Assembly (NCBI GenBank): GCA_026196615.1
Contig: JAPHSW010000098.1
Location: 1-37,279, forward strand
Direction: 5' to 3'
DNA length: 37,279 nucleotides
Origin: Gammaproteobacteria bacterium
Lineage (GTDB): Bacteria > Pseudomonadota > Gammaproteobacteria > GRL18
The first letter of the stretch is position 1; the number at the start of each line of letters is the position of its first letter. Position numbers and translations under genes: made by a program. The notes beneath the pieces were generated by a model. The model was given only the letters and a program-made list of their open reading frames with translations, was not told the origin of the DNA and ran no database searches. Below are positions 27,924-35,900 of the stretch, piece after piece.

Positions 27924-30900
27924 TCATAATTCTATTGTTTTAGATACTAAGAATTTAGTCATTTTTTCAGCTATTACAGGTCTACTATATAAATAACCTT
28001 GAATAGATTCACACTTTTGTTCCTGTAAAAAATCTTTTTGTGCCATGGTTTCTACACCTTCTGCAATCACTTTAAGCCCCATAGATTTTGCCAATGATAT
28101 GATAGCAATCACAATTGCCTTATCATCTTCATTAATTGCAATATCTCGGACAAATGATTGATCAATTTTTAGTTTATCTATAGGCAAACGTTTCAGATAA
28201 GATAAAGATGAATAACCGGTTCCGAAGTCATCAACAGACAGAGAAAAGCCTTTTTGTTTAAGTTGATTAAGGGTTTTAATGGCTTGTTCTGGATTTGCCA
28301 TAAGATAACCTTCAGTAACTTCCAGTTCTATCCATTCAGGTTGGCACTCATTTTCTTCTACTATATTTGTTATAAACTCTACAATATTGTTTTGCATGAG
28401 CTGTTTGACTGAAAGATTGATTGCAAGATGATAATCTCCACCTTGATTTTTCATCCATTTACCCATTTGTTTTGTTGCTATTTTTAGTACTTCTATACCC
28501 AGAGGAACTATCAGCCCTGTATTTTCGGCCAAAGGAATAAATTTAGCCGGCGAAATTAAGCCTAAGTCTGGATGATTCCAACGAACCAGAGCTTCCATGC
28601 CAATAATTTTATGTGTTTGTGCATTCACCTGAGGTTGATAATAAACCACTAATTCATTATTTGTCATCGCATGACGTAAATTCTGTTCCAGAAGAATATG
28701 TTCAAATGCCTTTTCTGTCATGTCCTCTGTATAGTATTGATAGGTATTTCGTCCTTCTTTTTTTGATTTGTACATAGCTGAATCAGAATTTCTTAACAAT
28801 ACTGCAGCAGTATTACCATCATCTGGATACAAACTAATACCAATACTACAGGTAACATAGATTTGTTGTTCTGCAACAGATATAACATTAGCTACTTTAT
28901 CAATAATATCTAAGGCAATATCAATCGCCATATTATTATCATTAATTGCATCAATAAAAATAGTAAATTCATCACCACCTAAACGAGCCACTGTATCTGC
29001 ATCTCGTATACAGGACTGTAATCGAATCGATATCTCTTTTAGAACCTCATCACCAATAGAATGACCAAATGAATCATTGATTTCTTTAAAACGATCCAGA
29101 TCTATAAATAACACAGCAATTTTATATTGATTACGTTGAGCCTGTTTAATCGCTTGTTTTAGTCGGTCAAGAAACAAGATTCGATTTGGAAGGTTAGTTA
29201 GTCCATCATGATGCGCTTGATGATCAAGCTCTATGGAACGCTCTTGTAGTTCTTGCTGTATTTGTAGTAGTGAAGTAATATCATGCACTGATTCAATAAT
29301 GGCATAAGTCTTACCATGACTATCTTTTAATGGTGTTGCATTTAATTCAACATGTGCCACTTTATCTATTCTAACTTCATGCTGATGTATAACAGACAGT
29401 GCTTTACCGTCTTGTAAAACTTGTGTTAAAGGACAGGGATGATCAGCACCATGACATGGCATTTCCTGATGATGTGAGATTTCATAACACTTAGGAGCAT
29501 TGATGTCTTTAATATAGCGTTCATCAATTAAAGCTCTAGCCTTTTCATTCATCATAGAAACTCTATAATCAGATTCAATCACCATAACTGATTCATGAAT
29601 ACCATCCATGACTGATTGGGTAAATTGATTTTTTTCCTCTAATTGCTGTTCTTTTATTTTTCGCTCTGAAATATCACGAACACTTGAAACAAAAATATCC
29701 CTACCACGACTCACTTGAAATATAGTGCTGACCTCTACTGGTATTTTTTGTCCATTTTGATGTATAAGTAAATCTTCAACTGTTTCACCATCAGGGTTAC
29801 TTTTCTCCATTAGTGCAACTTCATGCCACTTATCCATGCTATCAAAAAACAAAGAAATATCAGGGACACTTTTTTCCAATAATTTTTCACGAGAATAGCC
29901 CAGCATTTGGCAAGCACTTTCATTTACATCTAATAATTGTGCAGTCATATAGTCAACAACAAAAAAAGCATCTTTACTTTGATCAATTTGTTTTCGAAAC
30001 AACTTTAGTTGAGCATTTATACGATTTTGTTCTGTTATATCAGTCAATAAGCAATGAGTTTGTTGAAAATTACCTTGCTCATCATTTACTATCCGGCCAT
30101 CAAATGTCACATCAACTGTATGCCCCTCTTTGTGGAGCATTTTAAATTCAATACCATGCACTTCACCAGTACTTTTAAACTTAGGAAAATTTTCTCCAAA
30201 GTGTTCTTTGAAGCCAGGGGCTAATAAATCACCAAACCATTTATTACTTAACTCCTCTTTGTTATAGCCTAAGGTATTTCGCCAAGCCGCGTTAGCTTCA
30301 AGTAGATAACCTTCTTCATCTAATGATTGATAGGGTTGAGGTGCTTGCTCAAAAAAATTCCTGTGTTGATCCAATGTTTTTTGTAATTTTTTTTCTAGAC
30401 ATTTAATTTCACTAATATCATGCCAAACAGAGCGACTACGAATAATATTTCCCTGTTCATCACAAATAGATGAGATATTTAGAGACACATCAACAATGCT
30501 ACCATCTTTTTTTTGAACTTGTAGTTGTTCTCCCAATACATAACCTATTTCTTTTATTACTGGCAAGATATTTTTTTTAGCATAAGCTGCGCTAATTGGT
30601 GTATAAAAATCAAAAACAGAATGCCCTATGACTTCATCTTTTGAAAATCCCAACGTATTAAGTAATGTTTGATTGCACTCAACAATATGAGAGGAGTGAA
30701 CATCGACACTAAGATACATATCAGGTGCATGCTCATAAAGGTCATGATATTTTTCCTGACTTTTCTGTAAGGAAAGTTTGGCATTGTTTTGCTTACTGAT
30801 ATCTAATGCTGTAAAAGTAACCCCTTTAGTTAAATCGTCTACATCTAAGGGGGTTGAACTCAATAATACATCAATAGTATGGCCATCTTTACATTTCCAA

Positions 30901-31574
30901 CGGGTCTCTACTGTTCCCGTCCCAACTTCTTGTATCTGTCGATATTTCTCTTGTCCAACATAATTATAATCTTCATCACAGAGATACAAGATTCGGGAAC
31001 TTTGTTCAATCAGTTCTTCCGGACAATACCCCGTCATATGACAAAGCTTATTATTCACTTCTTTCAATATGCGTTCTTTTACCAGCCCTATCCCAATAGG
31101 AGCAGCTCGAAAAATACTATCAATATAATAATAACTTTTTTTAAGTTTTTCTGATGCTCGCTTATTCTCAGTAATGTCTCTTCCTACGGCATAGACAACC
31201 TCTTCTGAAGGGAATGGCATGGATGTCCATAAAACCCATTTATAGGTACCATCTTTACAACGGTAACGATTTTCAAAATCAATGATAGGCAAACCAAGAG
31301 AAAGCTCATTTAAAACTTTTTGAGTAGATTTTTGATCATCTTCATGAACAAAATAAAGAAAAGGCTGTTCAGTGAGTTCTTCTTTACTATAGCCTAATGT
31401 TTTTTCAAAAGCAGGGTTAACTAACTTAAAATAACCATCAATACCAGCAATACAATGTAACTCAACAGAAAGTTCAAAAAAATTGCTGACCAAATTTTCA
31501 GTGAACTGAGAAAGATTGCCTTTCACCTGTTTAATTATTTGTAAAAGTTCTTTATTGTCTGGCTCTTTTTTCAC
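27924..31574 (-). CDS. Six-PAS GGDEF-EAL c-di-GMP enzyme
   Basis: A very large cytosolic protein, 1216 residues. Six consecutive PAS domains are at about 30-140, 145-265, 275-395, 400-520, 525-640 and 650-775. Most are joined by the PAC-type sequence DIT/DIS-E. They are followed by GGDEF (motif at residue 866, I-site RDAD five residues before) and EAL (EALVRWNHP near 994, NLSVKQL, EVTEGYL, DDFGTGYSS, LKIDQSFV, VIAEGVET, IQGYLYSRP). Both catalytic halves look intact. PAS6 contains a cysteine/histidine cluster (CYEISHHQEMPC then HGADHPCP, about residues 695-715), as seen in redox or metal-sensing PAS domains; this role is inference. The gene lies upstream of, and parallel to, the PAS-GAF-GGDEF-EAL gene; a long operon is possible but the 164-base gap leaves room for a promoter. 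Confidence 0.93.
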   Translation of the reverse strand: MKKEPDNKELLQIIKQVKGNLSQFTENLVSNFFELSVELHCIAGIDGYFKLVNPAFEKTLGYSKEELTEQPFLYFVHEDDQKSTQKVLNELSLGLPIIDFENRYRCKDGTYKWVLWTSMPFPSEEVVYAVGRDITENKRASEKLKKSYYYIDSIFRAAPIGIGLVKERILKEVNNKLCHMTGYCPEELIEQSSRILYLCDEDYNYVGQEKYRQIQEVGTGTVETRWKCKDGHTIDVLLSSTPLDVDDLTKGVTFTALDISKQNNAKLSLQKSQEKYHDLYEHAPDMYLSVDVHSSHIVECNQTLLNTLGFSKDEVIGHSVFDFYTPISAAYAKKNILPVIKEIGYVLGEQLQVQKKDGSIVDVSLNISSICDEQGNIIRSRSVWHDISEIKCLEKKLQKTLDQHRNFFEQAPQPYQSLDEEGYLLEANAAWRNTLGYNKEELSNKWFGDLLAPGFKEHFGENFPKFKSTGEVHGIEFKMLHKEGHTVDVTFDGRIVNDEQGNFQQTHCLLTDITEQNRINAQLKLFRKQIDQSKDAFFVVDYMTAQLLDVNESACQMLGYSREKLLEKSVPDISLFFDSMDKWHEVALMEKSNPDGETVEDLLIHQNGQKIPVEVSTIFQVSRGRDIFVSSVRDISERKIKEQQLEEKNQFTQSVMDGIHESVMVIESDYRVSMMNEKARALIDERYIKDINAPKCYEISHHQEMPCHGADHPCPLTQVLQDGKALSVIHQHEVRIDKVAHVELNATPLKDSHGKTYAIIESVHDITSLLQIQQELQERSIELDHQAHHDGLTNLPNRILFLDRLKQAIKQAQRNQYKIAVLFIDLDRFKEINDSFGHSIGDEVLKEISIRLQSCIRDADTVARLGGDEFTIFIDAINDNNMAIDIALDIIDKVANVISVAEQQIYVTCSIGISLYPDDGNTAAVLLRNSDSAMYKSKKEGRNTYQYYTEDMTEKAFEHILLEQNLRHAMTNNELVVYYQPQVNAQTHKIIGMEALVRWNHPDLGLISPAKFIPLAENTGLIVPLGIEVLKIATKQMGKWMKNQGGDYHLAINLSVKQLMQNNIVEFITNIVEENECQPEWIELEVTEGYLMANPEQAIKTLNQLKQKGFSLSVDDFGTGYSSLSYLKRLPIDKLKIDQSFVRDIAINEDDKAIVIAIISLAKSMGLKVIAEGVETMAQKDFLQEQKCESIQGYLYSRPVIAEKMTKFLVSKTIEL

Positions 31575-31764
31575 TGAAAAATTCCACTATTAAACAATAG
31601 GCCCACTCAAGAAGGTTGTTTTTTATTATTTAATCTATAAATTTATAATAGCAAAAAATATTCAGTACTGCTCAAAATAACAGGCAAGGCTTATGATAAT
31701 CCACCTAAATTTCACTCATTTATTATTTAATACCATTACAACCAGTTAAATAAATATAAGCTAT

Positions 31765-32178
31765 TTATTTTTTTGCGGATTTTCGATGTTTAAAATCTGC
31801 AATATCTCGTACAATTTCACCATAGGGAAAATCATCAAAGGAAGTATATTCCTTTAAAATTTGTGTTGAAATACCCGTCACAGAAGGCAATTCATCCAAC
31901 TTCAATTTTAATACTCGTTGCATACCTTCCATACCACCACACTTAATTTTCATATATTGTTGATGGGTTAATTGAGTATCTTTACTACTAATACCCAAGA
32001 TAAAACGGGTATTTTTTTCTAATTGAAGCACTAATTGCTTACAGGTATCCAGATGATTATCAGGGTGTTGGCAATGCATTTTTCCAGCACATCGATCCGA
32101 CAGTCTGGCATATTGACACCTGCACCATTTTCCAATAATCGGCTTGGAAAATGGGCAGAGTTTTTCATCATTACTCAT
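31765..32178 (-). CDS. Small cysteine-rich protein of unknown function
   Basis: I do not recognise a named family. The 137-residue protein has a compact Cys/His-rich N-terminus: C8-P-F, W18-C19-R-C21, C30, C36, H38, H42 and C46, plus one later cysteine in KIKCGGMEG at residue 80. The spacing suggests a zinc site or an iron-sulfur cluster. The rest is mixed alpha/beta without signal peptide or membrane helix and ends in a basic tail (KHRKSAKK). No strong ribosome site is seen before the ATG. The 190-base gap to the six-PAS gene upstream is unremarkable. The gene is divergent from the GST gene. Confidence 0.75.
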   Translation of the reverse strand: MSNDEKLCPFSKPIIGKWCRCQYARLSDRCAGKMHCQHPDNHLDTCKQLVLQLEKNTRFILGISSKDTQLTHQQYMKIKCGGMEGMQRVLKLKLDELPSVTGISTQILKEYTSFDDFPYGEIVRDIADFKHRKSAKK

Positions 32179-32337
32179 AGTTTATTATGTTTAATTAATT
32201 TATTGTATAAACATATGGCTAATAAAAGAGAAAAACAATGCTACAATTTTTAGGGCTATAGAGACTATTTATGTTCAATTCTTTTAATGATTTTTTTAGT
32301 AAGCATTTAAATAACATAAAAATTAGAAATAAAACCT

Positions 32338-32988
32338 ATGTCTGATTTAACATTAATCATCGGTAATAAAAATTATTCATCCTGGTCTCTTAGACCCTGG
32401 TTTTGGATGAAATACCATAACATTGACTTTGAAGAAAAAAGAATCCCGCTGTTTACGGAAACAACCAACACTCAATTGGAAAATTATTATTCAAATTATA
32501 AAGTTCCAGTACTATTAGATGGAGAATTTATCGTTTGGGACTCTATGGCCATTTTAGAGTATTTAGCCGAAAAATTTCCACAACATAAAGGCTGGCCTGA
32601 AAATTCTGAAGACCGTGCAATGGCACGCTCAATGTGTGCAGAAATGCACTCCAGTTTTACTGCCATGAGAGATGAGTTACCAATGAACTGTAGAAAAACA
32701 TTTGCTTCTATAAAACTCTCAAATGATGCTTCAAAGGACATTGAACGTATTACTGCTCTGTGGAGATATTTTCGTAAACGCTATGTAGATAAGGGGCCCT
32801 GGCTATTCGGTCACTTTTCAATTGCTGATGCCATGTATGCGCCTGTAGTCTTAAGGTTCAAAGGGTATGGCATTGCTCTTAATGAAGTAGAACAAAAATA
32901 TTGTGATCATGTATTCTCTCACAAAGCATTTATTAAATGGTATGAATCTGGAAAACAAGAAAGCGAAATTATTAATGCTATGGAGTGA
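32338..32988 (+). CDS. Glutathione S-transferase family protein
   Basis: Cytosolic transferase or glutathione-dependent reductase of 216 residues. The thioredoxin-like N-terminal domain has the motif NKNYSSWSLRPW, where serine or tyrosine would activate glutathione. It also has the cis-proline in KVPVLLDGEFIVWDSMAILE (VP, then D-S for glutathione gamma-glutamyl binding). The C-terminal helical domain contains the N-capping motif FSIADAMYAPVV. The exact substrate cannot be inferred. The gene ends 35 bases from the convergent end of gor, forming a glutathione-related cluster. Confidence 0.9.
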   Translation: MSDLTLIIGNKNYSSWSLRPWFWMKYHNIDFEEKRIPLFTETTNTQLENYYSNYKVPVLLDGEFIVWDSMAILEYLAEKFPQHKGWPENSEDRAMARSMCAEMHSSFTAMRDELPMNCRKTFASIKLSNDASKDIERITALWRYFRKRYVDKGPWLFGHFSIADAMYAPVVLRFKGYGIALNEVEQKYCDHVFSHKAFIKWYESGKQESEIINAME

Positions 32989-33023
32989 AAATTCTCCACA
33001 GCATCGAAAGGTTTATCCCCGTT

Positions 33024-34424
33024 TTAAGCAACACAATCTTGAATAAACTCAGTTTCAGGCCTTTTTAAAGTCACCAGCTCTTCACTACTGGTTGGATGAA
33101 TAGCCATTGTTGCATCAAAATTTGCTTTGGTCGCCCCCATGGTTATTGCCACAGCAAAGCCTTGCAACATTTCATCTACACCATCACCAATCAAATGAAT
33201 ACCCACTACACGCTCTTCATCTCCCACACAAATCAATTTCATTGCAGTGGTACTTTTATGCTTCGAAAGTGCATAACGCATAGGTGTAAAACTGGTTTTG
33301 TATATACACACTTTATGACCATACGTATCACGAGCCTGGCATTCCGTCATACCCATTGTAGCAATCGGGGGATGGCTGAAAACCACACTGGGAATTTTAT
33401 CATAATCCACTTTTGCATATATTTGTCCACCAAATAAGCGAGTAGCTAACTTGCGTCCAGCATCCACAGCCACAGGAGTTAATGCAGGTCTTCCAGTAAT
33501 ATCTCCAATGGCATAAACACCTGGTACGTTAGTATTTTCATAAGCATTCACAGGAATTATTCCATTATCATGGACATCAATACCAGCAGCCGCTAAATTT
33601 AGGCCGCTTGTATTAGGTTTACGACCAATTGCCCAAATAACCACATCATAGGTATTTTTTTGACTACCATTAACCACTTCAATACCATCTTCTTTTTGAT
33701 GTAAAGCTGATATTTTTGCCTGCATATTTAACTGAATCCCCTGATGAGACATTTCCTGCATTAATACTTCACCAACCATAGGATCAAAATGTTCCAATAA
33801 GCGTTCTTCCCGAGCATATAAACTCACATTTGATTCCAGTGTATTCATCACACCACTGAGTTCAACACCAATAAATCCACCACCAATCAAAGCGATTCGC
33901 TTAGGGTGATTATCTAAATTAAAAAACTCATCTGACGTAATACCTAACTCCGCACCAGTAATAGGAGGAATTACAGGTTGACCACCTGTTGCAATCACAA
34001 CATGATCCGCGGTATAGATTTCACCATTCACATTAATACTATGGACTCCTTCATTTGAATCAACAAAAGATCCATAGCCATTAATATGTTCAATTCCACT
34101 ATCATCAACATAGTTATCCCAATAATTCACAATATCATTCACATAGCTTGTTCTTCCTTTCATTAACTGTGACCAATTTATACCTTCATATTGAACATTA
34201 ATACCAAATCCTCCAGCATCATGGCTGGCATGTGCCAAATGTGCGGCATACCACATCACTTTTTTAGGAACACACCCCTGATTGACACAGGTTCCACCCA
34301 TACGAGCAGCTTCAACAATAGCAACTCGCTGACCAAGCTGAGCAGCTGTTTCCGCTACCGCTAATCCACCACTTCCTCCCCCGATAGTGATCAGCTCAAA
34401 ATGTTTGTTTTCTGAATATTTCAT
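33024..34424 (-). CDS. gor: Glutathione-disulfide reductase
   Basis: FAD- and NADPH-dependent enzyme that regenerates glutathione. The 466 residues begin with the FAD fold [20 protein letters not shown], followed by the redox-active pair in [13 protein letters not shown] (Cys46 and Cys51). The NADPH fold is [16 protein letters not shown] with an arginine shortly downstream (YAREERLL). The C-terminal FAD segment is [19 protein letters not shown], and His443 in AIHPTSSEE completes the active site, so the enzyme should work. GAGAG precedes the ATG. Its upstream neighbour on the same strand is the prx-grx remnant. In Neisseria, prx and gor are co-transcribed under OxyR, so this gene may be OxyR-regulated; that is inference. 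Confidence 0.95.
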   Translation of the reverse strand: MKYSENKHFELITIGGGSGGLAVAETAAQLGQRVAIVEAARMGGTCVNQGCVPKKVMWYAAHLAHASHDAGGFGINVQYEGINWSQLMKGRTSYVNDIVNYWDNYVDDSGIEHINGYGSFVDSNEGVHSINVNGEIYTADHVVIATGGQPVIPPITGAELGITSDEFFNLDNHPKRIALIGGGFIGVELSGVMNTLESNVSLYAREERLLEHFDPMVGEVLMQEMSHQGIQLNMQAKISALHQKEDGIEVVNGSQKNTYDVVIWAIGRKPNTSGLNLAAAGIDVHDNGIIPVNAYENTNVPGVYAIGDITGRPALTPVAVDAGRKLATRLFGGQIYAKVDYDKIPSVVFSHPPIATMGMTECQARDTYGHKVCIYKTSFTPMRYALSKHKSTTAMKLICVGDEERVVGIHLIGDGVDEMLQGFAVAITMGATKANFDATMAIHPTSSEELVTLKRPETEFIQDCVA

Positions 34425-34490
34425 TTTTATACTCTCTTTTTTTTCAATGATATGAATAAGGATTCTGATTTGATAAAGGGTAAAGTCAAT

Positions 34491-34616
34491 TTAATTATTT
34501 TCTGTCAACATTGCTTCCAGCTCTTCTGAGCCGCCAATGTATTCACCTTCAATAAAAATTGTAGTCACATCGACAAACTCACCCTGTTGGCGAGTTTTAA
34601 AAGTTACATTTGGCAC
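34491..34616 (-). pseudogene. In-frame deletion remnant of a peroxiredoxin-glutaredoxin hybrid gene
   Basis: A 41-codon frame (GTG start, TAA stop) with a good AGGAGAA ribosome site eight bases upstream. Residues 1-19, VPNVTFKTRQQGEFVDVTT, are the N-terminus of the Prx5-type half of the Prx-Grx hybrid (Haemophilus PGdx begins with a closely similar stretch). Residues 20-41 (IFIEGEYIGGSEELEAML, then TENN) are the C-terminus of its glutaredoxin half. About 195 residues, including both active sites, are missing. The junction falls near 34557-34562, and the frame is preserved. The gene lies between oxyR and gor, exactly where the intact hybrid is found in related clusters. It may be a dead remnant still translated as a micropeptide, or an assembly artefact. 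Confidence 0.75.
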
Positions 34617-34687
34617 ATTTTTACTTCTCCTGATAATTTATATTTGCCTGAATATCTGTTCATCTGGCTCATTTATTTAAGATGCAT

Positions 34688-34739
34688 ATAGTATCTAAGA
34701 TTTTAACTAATTGTTAAAATCATTTATTTCTACTACACT
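34688..34739. promoter_or_regulatory. Divergent promoters around a 9-bp dyad between oxyR and the prx-grx remnant
   Basis: A perfect dyad GATTTTAAC-TAATT-GTTAAAATC (34699-34721) is flanked by overlapping promoters. For oxyR (plus) these are TTGTTA (34711-34716), 17 bases, then TACACT (34734-34739). For the remnant and gor (minus) they are TTAACA (34712-34717), 18 bases, then TACTAT (34688-34693). The dyad contains a T-N11-A LysR-type core. It does not match the ATAG/CTAT OxyR consensus well, so OxyR binding is only a possibility. Confidence 0.45.
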
Positions 34740-34790
34740 AATAGATATTTTCGATTTATTAATTATCTGAAATTATTAAGGCCATCAATC

Positions 34791-35678
34791 ATGAATTTAC
34801 GAGAATTAGAATATTTAGTCGCTGTTGATGATGAACGTCATTTCAATCGAGCAGCTCAACGGTGTTTCGTCAGTCAGCCAACACTCAGTGGCCAGGTCAA
34901 GAAACTCGAAGATGAATTAGGTGTGCTTTTAATTGAGCGTAATACCCGTCAAGTATCAATGACTGATGTTGGTTTAGCAGTGGCTCAGCAAGCCAGAAAG
35001 ATCCTCACAGAAGTAAAAGCAATCAAAGAAATTACTCAGAGCTTTGAAGATCCCATGGCGGGTGAATTACAAGTTGGCTTAATCCCAACCGTTGCTCCTT
35101 ATTTATTACCTTTAATCATGCCGGCAGTAAACTTAAATTTTCCTAAGTTAACACTCTGGTTACATGAGTACCAAACCGCAGTACTCTTAGATAAGCTAAA
35201 TAAATCAGAACTGGACTTACTTATTCTTGCATTACCAGTTGAAACGGATGAGTTTTCAGAAATTGATCTGTTTGAAGAGTCATTCTGGTTAGCAGTACCC
35301 CATCATGAAGCATTGGGTCGTAAAAAAAATATCCACTTAATCGATTTAGATGAGCAGGAAATGTTATTACTTGAAGAAGGACATTGTTTAAGAGGTCAGG
35401 CTTTAGACGTTTGTTTCAGTGCTGGTGCCACTGAAAACAATCGCTTTCGTGCCACCAGTCTGGAAACATTAAGACATATGGTCAGTGAAGGTCTTGGTAT
35501 GACTTTATTACCCGAGCTCTCCGTACCCAAAAAACGCTCAAAAAAAGATTCAATCCAATACATTCCTTTTAATGATCCTAAACCTCGTCGACGAATTGGA
35601 TTAATCTATCGCAAAGGCAGTTATAGGGAAGAAACTTATCAACAATTGGCAAAAATAATCAAAAAATTATTTTTGTGA
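34791..35678 (+). CDS. oxyR: Hydrogen-peroxide-sensing LysR regulator OxyR
   Basis: Transcription factor activated by a disulfide formed with H2O2. The 295 residues have the LysR helix-turn-helix (MNLRELEYLVAVDDERHFNR, then FVSQPTLSGQVKKLEDELG) and the effector domain. The sensing cysteines occur in GHCLRGQALDVCF at residues 199 and 208, identical in number and spacing to E. coli OxyR. The segment FRATSLETLRHMVSEGLGMT is also typical. It is divergent from the prx-grx remnant and gor, a known arrangement in which OxyR controls both. The intact redox switch contrasts with the broken peroxidase genes in the same window. Confidence 0.95.
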   Translation: MNLRELEYLVAVDDERHFNRAAQRCFVSQPTLSGQVKKLEDELGVLLIERNTRQVSMTDVGLAVAQQARKILTEVKAIKEITQSFEDPMAGELQVGLIPTVAPYLLPLIMPAVNLNFPKLTLWLHEYQTAVLLDKLNKSELDLLILALPVETDEFSEIDLFEESFWLAVPHHEALGRKKNIHLIDLDEQEMLLLEEGHCLRGQALDVCFSAGATENNRFRATSLETLRHMVSEGLGMTLLPELSVPKKRSKKDSIQYIPFNDPKPRRRIGLIYRKGSYREETYQQLAKIIKKLFL

Positions 35679-35872
35679 TGTTATTGAATACATTTTCATG
35701 ACATATGAGCTTCTTTTTTTGTCAAAAACCATAAGTTATCCAAAATAGCCAATTTAAAAAACAAGTATCTATATTTAATGCATTTAACTACGTTTTTTAT
35801 AAACAAACTACTATTATTAAGTTATTAAGAATCATCTCAACATTGTTTTCTGTATGAGCACTTCTATAATCT

Positions 35873-35894
35873 TGATTTTACGAAATCATAGGTG
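35873..35894 (+). promoter_or_regulatory. UNCG-type hairpin abutting the ribosome site of the right-edge sensor gene
   Basis: TGATTT-TACG-AAATCA (35873-35888) is a perfect 6-bp stem closed by a UACG tetraloop, immediately followed by AGGTGG (35889-35894) and the TTG start. It could affect translation initiation; no promoter is evident in the 222-base spacer after oxyR. Confidence 0.35.
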
Positions 35895-35900
35895 GTAATC

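Noticed and set aside
35866-35890. Fourth, distant copy of the 48-bp repeat upstream of the right-edge sensor
   Set aside because: Only about ten bases (ATCTTGATTT) match; the arms TAGGA/TCCTA are absent.
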